Below are positions 21,952 to 34,050 of a stretch of 64,000 bases of DNA, piece after piece; position 1 is the first letter of the stretch; every line of letters starts with the position of its first letter. The notes under the pieces were generated by a model that worked only from the letters and a program-made list of their open reading frames with translations, ran no database searches and was not told the origin of the DNA. A program made the position numbers and the translations under genes. The DNA is taken from assembly GCA_030581615.1 (NCBI GenBank), contig JAKTTT010000027.1, forward strand, positions 62,001-126,000, read 5' to 3'. The stretch is from Alloascoidea africana (Eukaryota > Ascomycota > Alloascoideomycetes > Alloascoideales > Alloascoideaceae).

Positions 21952-24900
21952 ATGAAAGGACAAACTTTAGAGTACTGCTCGCTCCAAGCGTACCTGAGTT
22001 CCACTATACCACAGTCTGAGGCTTCTAGATTGTTGAAAGAAGCCAACATTAATGACTCTGACCCGCGAGAATACATCGATTTGCTTAGAAATACCCTTAT
22101 TTCGTGTCCTATATATTCTCACGAGTTTTCGTTACAAAAAATTGGAATCGAGGACACAGATGGGATAACCCAAGACCAGGCAAGTTTCGCGAGTTTAAAG
22201 ATTTCCATTTCGTGTTCTAACAATTACTTAGATTGTTGATCGATGTGTTGAGGGGCTATTGAAAGACTTAAAGTATCGAAATGCCATTTCCAACGGATAC
22301 TACATGGTGAGCAAATAGCTATACATTATAGCTAGGTAATGTAGTTGCTAATACTTGTTAGGGCTCTGATTCAATTGATAGTTCGTCCAGTCTCTCGACC
22401 AATTCCATTAATTACTCTGCTCACCTACTAAAATCTCTGCCTTGGAGAATACTGTTGTCGAGGTATTTGACTTTAAATCTCGCTTTATGCCTTCTAGATA
22501 TGCTAACTCTTCCTCAAGAGTTGGCCCTCGATTAATGTCCTTCATAATTTTGAATGGAAAGATAATCCATAATGCTGGTCAGGGATCTATACATATCTCT
22601 AGTAAGTCGAAGTTTCCACTGGATTTTACGCGTCACAGCTTTTAATGGGGTAAAGAAACAACAAAAAGTTATAGCAACAGAGCCAGCTCTTCGAATACAT
22701 CCCTTAACACTGTAATAAATCGCAAGACTTTCATGTACAAAAAGTCCAATTTGAAAAATTTATGTTAGTGCTTTCTGTTTCTCGATTACAACAACTTCCC
22801 ATTAACCCTGCTTTACTTTTAGTTGATCGGGATATTGCGATGCTAATGTATCAAGTATTTCCTGCACAGCTTAAGAAAACTGACTTTAGAGACACTGGGA
22901 AACCTCAATTACCTAAAAGACTGCGAAAATTGCCCTTTGAGTTGTGCAAAAAGCTGCAAAAAAACTACTCAAAACATGCGGATTTTGACGTATTACTTGA
23001 AAAATACTGCCCATACGATAAGAGCAAGCTCAAAAACCCCAAGCTAGAGGAAGGAGCGTACTCCCCTCGAGAAAATGTTGCTCTGTTTTGCACAGAGGTG
23101 GTCGACCTACTTTTTCCTTTCAAGTTCTGGGGATGCTTGAAGAATAAGAGACTAGTATTTAAAAGTGAGCATCCATTTTCTTTTCTTTACTATTTTCCTG
23201 ACGAGTGATCTAATGAAAACAAGATATTTCCTCACTAATACAAGGCCATCAGGATGAGTTGATTCAAATGAAGGATCTTTTAAAGGGATTAAACTTGAAA
23301 AGCATTCCTTGGCTAGGACCTGAAACTGACAAAAAGTGGTGCCTCAGCGACTTCAAGAAAAGACAAGAATTGCTATGTGAATTCTTGAAATGGATGTTTA
23401 AAACTTTCCTTCCGACCTTGATATCTCGATATTTTTATTCTACAGAGAGCTATAACATTTCGTCGGGGATTTACTACTATCGGCACGATGTTTGGAAAGT
23501 TCTTGTTACCCCAACATTACACAAATATATGGCCACTAATCTTCAAAGATCAGGACATCTTACTGGAAAGGAAGGGGGCCGCATCAGGCTAATACCAAAA
23601 CCTATGAATTTTAGAGTTATTTGCAAACAGAATCAAACGTTGAAGGGAGAGGTATATATGTATTTGCTGTTGCAAAATGCTCATGTATTCTAATTGTTTT
23701 AGACATCTTATGAAAAATATGTTCGAAAAGCCCGTGTCAAGGAAGCTGCAAGCGTTGTACGCCAAGAAAGAGGAAAGAAAAGGGTCCATATCCAGGATGG
23801 GTCTGTTAGCCAGATCTATTCGCAACTGCAACAATTCAAACAAAAGATTCTCCTAGAAAACAACAATTCATTGTAAGCTTTCTTATCTTGAATTTACTGT
23901 GCCACAGACACTAATATTATTGCTAGACCCACTGTTTACTTTGTGAAATTCGACATCTCAAAATGTTTTGACACTTTACCCGTCCAAGATGCGATTAGAA
24001 TAGCCGGTGAGACAATGAGAAGCTCTGAGTATATAATTCGACAAATCCAGACAACTTCATCGGTTACATCTGCCCGGACCAAGACTTGTAATCTAGTTTT
24101 TCCATCGGACGAAGGTGCAAACATTATGGGTAAAATCGAATCTTTTGCAAACTCGAAAGAAGCCATAACTATAGATCGATCAAGGACTAAAGTTATTACT
24201 CGAGAACAAGTCTACCAAACTATTAAAGACCATGTTTCCAATGTAAAAATTAAGGTAAGATTGGCTTTGGCTTTGTGCTTCTTCAATTGCTTACAAAACT
24301 GGCATAGATTGGCCGCAAAACTTATCGTCGAGTTATGGGCGTTGCTCAGGGGTCTGAAGTTTCCCCACTTCTATGTCAACTCCTCTATGATGAATTGGTA
24401 GACCATTACTTCCCGTTTATCGATGGCAAAACCAGTGTTTTGCTCCGGTTTGTTGATGATTTTGTTATTGCCACTACCGACAAGAAAGTTGCCGTCATGG
24501 CTTACGAATCAGTGAAAATGGGTAAGACATTTCAGTTTCTATTTGTTTAACAACTTCTAACAAAAGGAATTTGACAAAGGATTCGAGACTTTCAATGCCC
24601 TCTCTAATCCAGAAAAGACCGTAACAAATTTTATGGGTGTGGGCAAGCAAAGATACATTCAATATTGTGGATTAACGATAGACACAGAAACCATGGACAT
24701 ATCAAAAGATGTTAGCGAATTTAGAGATGTTGGCTACAGAATAATGACGTACAAAAATTTGCATAAAAAACTGGATAAGTATGCACAACATTATTTGTGT
24801 CAACTTTTTATGACCCTAACTAATTAAATCTACCAGTTTGATAAATGTCAGAATGTCTCCTGTTCTACTAGATCTACAGCACAATTCCGAGAAAACAGTT

Positions 24901-25301
24901 CTTAACAACTTGTTGAATATCGTTCAAAGCATTGCTCGCACTTTCAGCCTGATGGCACGACAGTTTGACCGAAAATGTGTTGAAAAAATGATACAGGGTA
25001 AGCTTTTGACACTGACATGTGTTTTATCTAATGAATCTAACGATAATTGATAGTTTTATTCAATAAACTATTGATACTTGCAAACAGAAGGTTTGCAGGG
25101 AGAGTTGGCAAAAATTCGAATCAGGAATTCAAGAACAAAGTAAAAAGGTATGAGAATATTGCTTGAATGATAGGGGCAATCCTAACAGACATGCTTTTTC
25201 ATAGATCTTGTGTTCAGGGTTTTTTAAACGAGTTGAAGGAGTGTCCTGCACAGTTTGGACCTTCTGCGGCTTGGTTACAACTTTGTGCGCTACATTCATA
25301 G
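21952..25301 (+). CDS. EST2: Telomerase reverse transcriptase (Est2/TERT), 13 exons
   Basis: Catalytic subunit of telomerase. I assemble 13 exons: 21952-22179, 22232-22306, 22362-22462, 22519-22601, 22727-23164, 23224-23651, 23703-23872, 23927-24254, 24308-24521, 24580-24778, 24837-24997, 25054-25147, 25205-25301. They sum to 2616 nt, or 871 aa (Est2 is 884). Exons 1-4 give a TEN-like domain (IVDRCVEGLLKDLKYRNA, LLKSLPWRILLSRVG). Exons 5-6 give the RNA-binding domain (FPFKFWGCLKNKR) and T motif (SIPWL, YYYRHDVWKVL). Exons 6-9 carry RT motif 2 (GGRIRLIPKPMNFRVI), motif A FVKFDISKCFD (D517), motif B' GVAQGSEVSP and motif C LLRFVDDFV (D667, D668). Motif D/E sequence and a short thumb follow. Introns are 51-125 nt. 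Intron 1 has a GC donor; introns 3, 4, 5 and 9 end in AAG. Intron 4 boundaries are the least certain. Confidence 0.9.
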
Positions 25302-25891
25302 AGTATCTGGGATCAATATCCCAAGTTCGCAATTAACCACGTTATCAACACTAATCGGAAACTGCACTTTACTCCTAGATGAACTATTTAGCATGTTATT
25401 GTAACCTTTCGTAATAGCATTCCGACTCATTTTACCTGGTATAACGTCCCTTCATTTTTCACGAGCCCTGCGCTCTGCATTAAAGAACAAAAGAACTTGT
25501 GGAGTTCTATTCATCATTTAAAGTGCTACTGGAATAAATCGCCTGGTAATGCTCCGATACATGTTTTGTGCTGCTCAAACACAAGTGTCTTGGCATCTTC
25601 CGGTCTAAAACAGTCTAGAGTTATCACATTTGCCAGCTGGGTGGGTGGTGCTTTGACCGTTTAGAAAGCTCACCCTAAGACGTTTACCAAAAATGGCTCA
25701 AGTGCCTAATCGCCGAACTCCAGGGAAAAAAGTGTGTTCACATTGCTTCATCTCCACGGAAAACCTGTGTCCATGTTAGTAATGTTACGGATGTTGTGGA
25801 TATGAAAGCAGAATGTCTGGGGGATAAAGGGTGTCTGTCCTTTTCTTTTGTTCCTCCTCTTCAACCATCATCTCACGGAGAAATCAGCATC
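25302..25891. promoter_or_regulatory. EST2 terminator and SLA1 promoter region
   Basis: 590 bp without a separate gene. An in-frame ATG at 25799, upstream of the SLA1 start, would add about 31 residues without family similarity, so it is more likely leader. Nothing else is recognised. Confidence 0.45.
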
Positions 25892-28800
25892 ATGTCTGTT
25901 TTCCAGGGCGTGTATATTGCCCTGTATCCATATACAGCTAGGACGGATCAAGAATTAACCATCCAAAAGGATGATAAACTTTACCTGATTGAAAAATCAA
26001 CAACAGACGCTTGGTGGACTGTAAAGAAAGCTAACGCTGACGATGAAGCTCCAGGAATTGTACCCAGTAACTATATTGAAGAAGTAAGCAGGTTGCCTTT
26101 TTTTTGCTTTATGCTTAGTTGACTCAGATAACAATATGGATGATTCAAGAACATGATATCGTAGCTGATGCCATCTTTGCTCTGAAATCTGCCCTGCTAA
26201 CAATTTTAAGGCGAACCCCATAACAATCGCTACAGCTCTTTATAGCTACGATAATCAGACAAATGAAGAACTTTCCTTTCAAGCTGATGAGAGATTATCC
26301 ATATTTGACACCTCAGATCCTGATTGGTTTATGGCATTTTCTCCTAGCTCTGGAAGTTATGGGTTTGTGCCTTCCAACTATATACAAATCGAATCAGAAA
26401 CCTCAGTCCCTCCACCGGTCCCTGACAAGGTAGAGCGATCACCTGCTGCCGCTTCAATACCATCTCAAACCAGAAATATACAAGAGAGTCATCAAGTAGT
26501 TGAGAGGCAAACGGAAAAGCAAGCAAAAGCAAATTTGTCTGATGACGACGACTGGGACGTTTCTCCTCGTCCATCCCGACGGAATAATGTAACAAACGAC
26601 TACAGTCTACACAACATAAATCAAAACGTCTCCCAGGACAGTTCGCCCCAGCCATTCTCATGGTCAGTAGCAGAGATAGATGGAAGGCAAAGAACGCGCG
26701 GAACGTTGTTTATATCATCCTCGGCAATTTGGTTTGTACCCAGAAATGCCAAGGTTGATGATAAATGGTTACTACAGGACGTTACCGAGTATGCTGTAGA
26801 TGGACATTATCTGTTTTTACACCTTAGACGACCGACTGCCTCTTTGGAATTTCGCACTGCATCAAAGGATGTTGCAGAAGACATTATGGAAGTGTTGAAG
26901 GATCTAGGAGTGGCTTCGGATTCAGACTCGAATCCAAAAAAGGGAAGGGTATCCTATAGTTTTCATGCCAAAAGTGGCCCTGAAATATCTGTTTCAGAGG
27001 GAGAAACTGTTTACATCTTGGATAACAGTAGGGATGAGGAGTGGTGGCTAGTTCGAACTTCAAAAGGGAAAGAAGGAATAGTGCCCAGCGCATACATACA
27101 TGTTGACATAAATGGATCGGGTCCATCAAGTGGACGTCGAGAAAAAAGTTCGAGTTCAGGACATTCAAAGAAGATGTCAAAACCGAATCCTCAGAAAATG
27201 AGAACTTGGGTGGACAGATCTGGGGCTTTCAGAGTTGAAGCTGAGTTTTTGGGTCTAATGAATGGAAAGGTTCACTTGCATAAAGCCAACGGGGTTAAAA
27301 TTGCTGTTGAAGCATCAAAATTATCTATGGAGGATCTAGATTTTGTTGAAAGAGCAACAGGGGCATCCCTTCAAGACTACAAACCCCTTACGGGTAAACC
27401 ATCCTTTTCAAAACTTAGGAATAAAGATCGTCGAGAGCGAGAACGGGAACGGGAACGAGAGAGGGAGCGAGATCGCGCATACTCTACTTCACCTGGCCCA
27501 AGAATGCCAGTGAGACCCTCGAATCCTAGGCAGTCATCATCAAGGGGAACCATTCATTCTAAACCAGAGTACGACTGGTTTAATTTCTTCTTGGCTTGTG
27601 GTGTAGAGGTTAATAATTGCAACAGATATGCCCTTACTTTTGAAAGGGAGCAAATGGACGAAAACACTCTATCGGATGTCAATACGGATCTCCTTCGAAG
27701 TCTTGGCTTAAGAGAAGGCGACATTTTACGGGTTAAGAAGTATTTGGATAACAAATACAAAAGAGAAGAGCAGAAAGACCAGAGCGCTACTGGCCATAAA
27801 GGCGAAGGTAGCCTTTTTTCGGGTACTGATGGTGAACTCAAAACCACAAGGGGTAGGAGGACCAATACAAATGTGTCTTCTTCTATTCCTGCTCCTTCCA
27901 AAGCCCCAGAGGAAACCAAGAAACAAACACTTCAAGTCACCCCAGAGACAAAAGAAGAAGATTCTCCCCCTCTGCCCAGTATAGACGATTTTGATGATGA
28001 TGCCTGGACCGTAAAGCCTGCCATGACTAGAAGCCGCTCAAACACTTATAGTAGAAATGCATCATCGACATCAATTGACAAGCCGACAAGCTCCGATCTT
28101 CCTCCCCAGATCCCAGTCAGTGGGAACTTACGTGACTTGATGAGCATCAAGTCTAGTGACCAATCTCATTCTCAGCCTTCACCACCTCCTCCAGCAACAG
28201 TATCTTCTCAGGTCTCCACTGCTTCAGCACAATTGCAATCTACGCAACCATCGAACCCGTCTTTAGGGACGCCCACTACTAGTGGATTTGGGACGGGATC
28301 TCTCTCCCAACCATCACAGCAATATTCTGTCTTGAATCCTCAGGCAACTGGCGCAGTCGGCTTGACTTCATCAAGCATTTCGCTCCCTCTTCAGAGAACC
28401 GGAGGTGGTTCAAGCTTTGTTGGGACCCAGATCAGCGGTGGGCCATCTTCATTACTGCCTGTTCACCAGTCAGGACCTATCACAATTATTCAGCCAGTAA
28501 TGTCTGTTCAACCTTCATTAGTTCCAATTCAGCAATCACAGCAACCGCCACAACAATTAGGCCAATTCAATAGTGGACAGCAGCTGTTGTATCAGCAGCA
28601 ACAAGTTTTACCCCAGCCATCACACACCAGTCAAATGTCTTCTCAGCTTTCAGGGCAAATCTCAGGACTTTCAAATTATCTGCAATCAACGAGCATTTCT
28701 AATCCTCCTTCTCTCGCCAACACGGGCCAGTCCTTCTTATCTACTGGGTCCGCAACTTCTTATCAACTTCAAGCGAACCTGTCCAACATGCAGGCACCTT

Positions 28801-29129
28801 CGCCTTTTCCTGCTCAGCCCGCTCCTCAACAACAACCAAGAGGTGCCCTACAGCCTCAGCCAACTGGATTTGGATTTGGATTGGGGCCTGCGGGATTACC
28901 TACCAATCCGCTTCAAGCAAACCCTCTTCCGATGTTGCCCCAGCCTCCACAATATAGTGGCACTCAACCACAGTACAGTGGAGGCTCTGGGCTGGGAGGT
29001 CTAAACATGATGCCACCAAGCGTCAGTTTTGGTCAGCAGCACCAGCAGCAACAGCCATTGCAACCGACACCTACCGGGCGGGTGGCCAATCTTTCTGCTG
29101 CTACCCCAAGTAATCCTTTTGGCTTCTAG
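25892..29129 (+). CDS. SLA1: Endocytic adaptor Sla1
   Basis: Cortical actin-patch and clathrin adaptor that links NPFxD-bearing cargo, Las17/WASP and Pan1/End3. Exons 25892-26083 and 26211-29129 give 1036 aa. The 127-nt intron (GTAAGC donor, TGCTAAC branch, AAG acceptor) falls exactly between SH3-1 (about residues 4-64) and SH3-2 (about 66-125). SH3-3 lies near 308-362 (EEWWLVRTSKGKEGIVPSAY). SHD1, which binds NPFxD, is near 394-447 (RTWVDRSGAFRVEAEFLG). The SAM-like SHD2 is near 518-580 (YDWFNFFLACGVEVNNCNRY). An Arg/Glu run sits at about 472-485. The long C-terminal part is rich in Q, P and S with TG-type motifs (QATGAVG, QPTGFGFG) and ends NPFGF. The start was chosen at MSVFQGVYIALYPY, the conserved SH3-1 opening. 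Confidence 0.94.
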
Positions 29130-30610
29130 TCTTGTTTTTGATATTCCTAATGATGTATACATGAAGGTAAATGAATAGTTTGACGGAGGGTTGAATGGGT
29201 AGTTATCTGAATGGACTATCAGGCAAGGCATACATGCTGATATTTCAAATAGATGGTCTTTTTCATTTCCAATATATTCTCAAATATAAATGTATCCTTT
29301 ATATTTTGAAACTGTTCAAGCTCTAAAATGTGCTTTCAATAAAGAATTACATCTATTAAGTTCCGAAAGTTAAAGGAGGAGAAGCACAGCCCTGTCAACA
29401 TCTTTAAGCCTTTTGAACCTCAAATCTTATTTTACTTGAGAATATTTCACTTCCATACAATACGTATTTTTCAGAGGCTGGGGAGAAGCAAGTCTCATTG
29501 TTTTCTGTCAGATTTCAAAAAAGAGGAGGAATCGGGTCAATGTTTAACCCAAAAATGATCTTAAACACAAATTGGGTTAATGGTTTCGACACAAACAAGA
29601 GGCTTGGTCTTAGAAAGTGAGCGGAAACACCATGCCATGATTATTTCTTTACTCTGATTATTTCCTGATTTCCCGTTCTCATAGGATATAAAATGGATTT
29701 CTAATGCCCAGATATTAACCTCACGTTTTCTGAAGTTAATGAAGAAATTGGTATTACACGGCGTTCTAAGAATTTTAAACAGTTCCATTAGTTAAGAAGT
29801 ATGTAAACGTTATACATCCTCGAAGGAAGGCAGTGTAAACTGTACTCTCAGCCTTTCCCCTAGTATGGAGCCTTACTATGTGTAGCCTTACGTTTCTGAT
29901 GACGAATCTGGGGCTGTCTTTATTCAAGATCTCAATGCCCATTAGTTTTCTGAAATAGGAAAAGAACGGCTAAAAATATCTAATCTTATTGGATCTACTT
30001 TGTAGGTGTCTACATCCTCGCACTCTCGATTGCGCTTTGGAAACAATCCTTGAAAAAGCAATTACTCGTATCTCGCCGTTCGAAAGTATCACATAGCCAA
30101 ACTCTAATATGCTCTATTGCCATGCTTCAGTGGCCCTCCCCGCTCTTGGCCAGAAAACCGTTAGAAAAGTCTATAGGAGAGCAAAGTTTCCAGTAGTCAG
30201 AGCACGAATGGCGTGCTAAGTTAGACAGTGTAGGCTATGGCAAGGTTATAAAAAGAGGAGAGATCACTGTATTTAAGGTATTTGTTTCTTATCGGATTAA
30301 TTTGCACAACGTGCGAATGTCTTTCCCTTTCTGCTTGTCTTACTATTCAACCAAGTAGAGTAACCTTGCAGAAGCTTATAATGCAAGATCAAATCTAGCG
30401 CTGACTTTCTCTTATAAATCAGAGAGCGTATATATATTCACCTAAATCCCCTTCGATCTTCTTATTCTTTTCTCGGACTTATCTAGAAGTATTTCTCTTC
30501 TCTTTCTGCTCGTACTAAGGCTTTCACCACCGAAAACCCCCCGCAAAATTTGCGCCGTTCTCCTAAAAACAGTTCAATAGCCTGAAATTCGCGAGATCAA
30601 TACAAGCTCA
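29130..30610. promoter_or_regulatory. Long intergenic region upstream of AIM6-like gene
   Basis: 1.5 kb without a recognisable gene; short open frames only. The last 200 nt contain a TATATATAT box at 30429-30437 and pyrimidine-rich leader sequence, consistent with a TATA-type promoter for the gene starting at 30611. No tRNA or transposon signature seen. Confidence 0.45.
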
Positions 30611-31594
30611 ATGAAGTATCGAAACAAAGCCGAGAGGTTTAACTTCTTTGTGAAAGTTATTACTCTCACTTCGATCCCGATGATCATACTTCTTGGAGGC
30701 CTTTATATCACGTTAGCACTTCGATGGCATATTAAAACTCCAAATCCAGAACACATTGTTTCCAAAATCTTAAACTCAACGCTTAGCTCTCCATCTTCAG
30801 ATAGACGGTATCCAGGAGACACAAGGGGAGTAACAGTGAAAAAGATCCATTCGCATAATGATTACTGGAGAAGTAGGCCTCTTTTCGAAGCCCTCGAATT
30901 AGGAATTCAATCCGTGGAAGCAGATGTATGGCTTCATGACAATAACCTCCACGTGGGACATACAAAAAGAGATAAGACCTTTCACAAAACTCTTTCTGAA
31001 ATGTACATCGATCCAATAAAAACTTTGCTGGACAGAATAAATTACAGGTCAAATAATACGGGTACGAATGACATACAACAAAAATACAAGGGCGTGTTTG
31101 AATCGGACCCTTCAAAGACGCTGTTCTTACTCATCGATGTCAAGTCAAACGGCAGAGAAACGTGGGCAAAGGTCATCGAAACCCTAGAACCACTTCGAAA
31201 ACGTGGTTATCTTAGTTATGCTTCCAACAATACCATAGTCTATAACCAGGTCACGGTGGTGGGGACTGGTAACGCCCCGTTTGAGTTGATCAGATCCCAG
31301 CCGTATCGAGACTATTTTATGGACTGCGACTTGGCGAAGATGCATCTCTACCCTGACCTGATCAGCGAGTCGCTGTGCCCCCTAGCGAGCACGCGGCTGA
31401 GAACGAGGGTTCTGGGGCCCAAGGTTGCGAAGCAGATCGCGCTCGCCCACTCGCTTGGGATCGAGACCCGGTACTGGGGGTTCCCCGACCTCCCCAGGGC
31501 CAAACGAGACACCATCTGGGAGCACCTGAGGGAGGTCGGCGTGGACGTGTTGAACGCGAACGACCTGAGCAGCGCAGCCGCATTTTGGAGTTGA
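30611..31594 (+). CDS. AIM6: AIM6-like PLC-fold phosphodiesterase family protein
   Basis: 327-aa protein with an N-terminal signal anchor (about residues 14-35, LTSIPMIILLGGLYITLAL) and a lumenal/extracytosolic domain of the PLC-like phosphodiesterase (GDPD-related) fold. Motifs: KIHSHNDYWRSRPLFEAL with the HND pair, then GIQSVEADVWLHDNNLHVGH, as in Altered Inheritance of Mitochondria 6 proteins. Later strands LFLLIDVKSNG and the C-terminal IETRYWGFPDLP followed by VDVLNANDL also fit. Molecular substrate unknown. The last 80 codons (from about 31340) are conspicuously GC-rich compared with the rest of the gene, with no break in the reading frame. Single exon. Confidence 0.82.
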   Translation: MKYRNKAERFNFFVKVITLTSIPMIILLGGLYITLALRWHIKTPNPEHIVSKILNSTLSSPSSDRRYPGDTRGVTVKKIHSHNDYWRSRPLFEALELGIQSVEADVWLHDNNLHVGHTKRDKTFHKTLSEMYIDPIKTLLDRINYRSNNTGTNDIQQKYKGVFESDPSKTLFLLIDVKSNGRETWAKVIETLEPLRKRGYLSYASNNTIVYNQVTVVGTGNAPFELIRSQPYRDYFMDCDLAKMHLYPDLISESLCPLASTRLRTRVLGPKVAKQIALAHSLGIETRYWGFPDLPRAKRDTIWEHLREVGVDVLNANDLSSAAAFWS

Positions 31595-31699
31595 AATACA
31601 CTTAGTCACCGCTTAGTCACACGTAGTGCACCCGTACACCCTCCAGTTCTTCCTCCAAACCTTCGCCATCTCCGCCGGAGCCACAACACCAGACTAACG

Positions 31700-33808
31700 A
31701 TGAGACCTCTTCTCGGGTATCGCACGGCCTTCCCGGCCATGTCTGCCCAGCTCGGGAGAAACGTGCTGAGACGGTCACCCCCGGTGCCCGTTATAAGACT
31801 GGCGTCCTCTTTTATTTCCCGTTCGACGCTCTCTGCTAAAGAGCTTGCCGCAAACCGAGATCCCCAGAACGCAAGAGTTCAAGCTGATTTCTACAAAACT
31901 CTGATCGACGCAAACTATCCCCACATTGTTGTTTCTCGTTTTGAGACTCCGGGCATTTCTTCTTCGCCCGAGTGTTTGCACTACTATGCTTCCGCTTTGA
32001 ATTTGATTGGGCAACCGGAGAAAGCCCAGAAGGTGCTAGAACATGCTTCAAATGCCGTCGGTAGTGGCACGACAACTGGTATACTCGGAAGTGCTAGCTC
32101 GTTGAGATCATCAGCACTTGGAAAATTCAATGGCTTAAGTTCTGGATACAGTTCCAACACTAACGCTTGGTCTGCTGCTGGTTCAGGTGGTGGAGGCTCG
32201 AAGGCAAATCCGATACACGTAGTGGTTACGGAAACAACTTGGGCTTCAGTGTCTCGCTGGGTAAAGTATCTGATTCCCCTGGGCATATTTTTGTATGCTG
32301 CTTCACAGGGACTTACTTTCCTCTCAGAGTCTGGAACTATTCTGAAGGGCAGTGAAACAACCGAAAAATACAAGGGCGCCACCGAAAGCACTGTGAAGTT
32401 TTCCGATGTCCATGGGGTTGACGAAGCGAGAGCAGAGCTAGAAGAGATTGTTGATTTCTTAAAAGATCCTTCCAAATATACTGGGCTCGGTGGCAAACTT
32501 CCAAAAGGTGTATTACTAACCGGACCTCCTGGAACAGGTAAGACACTATTGGCAAGAGCTGTTGCCGGTGAGGCAGGTGTACCTTTCTTTTTCATGTCGG
32601 GTTCCGAGTTTGACGAACTTTATGTCGGCGTTGGCGCTAAACGAGTCCGAGAACTGTTCACGGCAGCCCGCGCAAAGTCTCCGGCTATAATTTTTATCGA
32701 TGAATTGGATGCTATTGGAGGGAAAAGAAACCCGAAAGATCAGGCTTACTCCAAACAGACTCTCAACCAGTTGCTGGTTGAGTTGGACGGCTTTTCACAA
32801 ACAACTGGAATCATCATTATTGGCGCTACAAATTTCCCGGAGATGTTGGATAAGGCCCTGACAAGGCCCGGAAGATTCGACAAGCTTGTCAATGTTGATT
32901 TACCTGATGTCCGCGGGAGAACAGCCATCCTGAAGCATCATATGAAGAATGTTGAGGTATCACCAACGGTTGACCCAAGTCTTATTGCAAGAGGAACGCC
33001 AGGGTTATCCGGTGCCGAGCTGTCTAACCTGGTCAACCAGGCTGCCATTTATGCGTCAATGCAAAACGCAGTCTATGTGGACATGAACCATTTAGAATGG
33101 GCTAAAGATAAGATTCTTATGGGCGCTGCTAGGAAAACTATGGTAATGACAGAGGAATCCAGAATCGCCACTGCATATCATGAAGCTGGCCATGCAGTGA
33201 TGGCCATGTTTACTCCAGGTGCAGTCTCGTTATACAAGGCAACAATTTTGCCTCGTGGGAGAGCACTCGGCATTACTTTCCAGCTTCCAGAAATGGATAA
33301 AATAGACACGACAAAACGAGAGTGCATCGCACGGCTTGATGTTTGTATGGGCGGTAAGGTTGCCGAGGAGATAATATATGGTAAAGACAATACCACTAGT
33401 GGATGCGCTTCCGACCTTCAAAATGCGACACACGTTGCGAGGTCGATGGTAACGCAGTATGGAATGTCCGAGAAGATTGGTCCTGTTCAGTTAGCTGATG
33501 AATGGGATTCTTGGTCGCCTAAGATACGTGACTTGGCTGATCAGGAGGTGAGGAGCCTTTTGATAGAGTCGGAGGAGAGAACACGACGGGTACTTGCAGA
33601 AAAGAAAATTGTTCTCGATCGAATAGCCCAGGGACTAATCGAGTATGAAACATTGACTCGAGAAGAGATGGAAAAGTTGAGCCGTGGAGAAAGCATAGAC
33701 AAGGCAAAAGTTGTCACGAATACAATAGTCAAAGGGTCTGGGACTACTGATGGGAGAAGGGAGATACTAGAAGGTAACCCACCATTTCCTGTGATGACAG
33801 ACTCATAA
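31700..33808 (+). CDS. YME1: Mitochondrial i-AAA protease Yme1
   Basis: Inner-membrane, intermembrane-space-facing ATP-dependent zinc metalloprotease that degrades unassembled inner-membrane proteins such as Cox2. 702 aa. The basic, acid-free N-terminus is a presequence (a second Met at residue 14 is an alternative start). One membrane span lies at about residues 188-207 ([19 protein letters not shown]). The AAA+ module has Walker A GPPGTGKT (about 275), Walker [10 protein letters not shown] and the second-region-of-homology signature TRPGRFD. The M41 peptidase motif HEAGH is at about 494-498, and the third zinc ligand lies in the later [10 protein letters not shown] region. Length and order match Yme1 rather than the two-span m-AAA proteases. 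The gene starts 105 nt after AIM6, in a GC-richer patch. Confidence 0.96.
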   Translation: MRPLLGYRTAFPAMSAQLGRNVLRRSPPVPVIRLASSFISRSTLSAKELAANRDPQNARVQADFYKTLIDANYPHIVVSRFETPGISSSPECLHYYASALNLIGQPEKAQKVLEHASNAVGSGTTTGILGSASSLRSSALGKFNGLSSGYSSNTNAWSAAGSGGGGSKANPIHVVVTETTWASVSRWVKYLIPLGIFLYAASQGLTFLSESGTILKGSETTEKYKGATESTVKFSDVHGVDEARAELEEIVDFLKDPSKYTGLGGKLPKGVLLTGPPGTGKTLLARAVAGEAGVPFFFMSGSEFDELYVGVGAKRVRELFTAARAKSPAIIFIDELDAIGGKRNPKDQAYSKQTLNQLLVELDGFSQTTGIIIIGATNFPEMLDKALTRPGRFDKLVNVDLPDVRGRTAILKHHMKNVEVSPTVDPSLIARGTPGLSGAELSNLVNQAAIYASMQNAVYVDMNHLEWAKDKILMGAARKTMVMTEESRIATAYHEAGHAVMAMFTPGAVSLYKATILPRGRALGITFQLPEMDKIDTTKRECIARLDVCMGGKVAEEIIYGKDNTTSGCASDLQNATHVARSMVTQYGMSEKIGPVQLADEWDSWSPKIRDLADQEVRSLLIESEERTRRVLAEKKIVLDRIAQGLIEYETLTREEMEKLSRGESIDKAKVVTNTIVKGSGTTDGRREILEGNPPFPVMTDS

Positions 33809-34050
33809 ATACAAAACAGAATCAGAAACTTTTGGATAGACTTACTTATAACAGTGACAACTTTTTTTTTGTTAATTTCCTATGGCTGTAGTTTTACTGT
33901 TTAGCATAACTTTTGTACATAGAGTAAACCAAAACTTTTTTTCTCATACAGTTTTCGGATAAATACATGATCATCATAACACAGACATAAAACTTTCGGA
34001 TAATAAATCAAAAAGCTCTACATAATGACTAGTAATTGTAAAAAACAACT

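Noticed and set aside
22362-22535. Small three-exon gene ending at 22535, separate from TERT
   Set aside because: The stop is avoided by an intron at 22463-22518 with a TGCTAAC branch; the spliced product then aligns with the TEN domain and continues into TERT.
31984-32595. 203-codon minus-strand frame inside YME1
   Set aside because: Fully antisense to a conserved AAA protease; a shadow frame created by codon bias.
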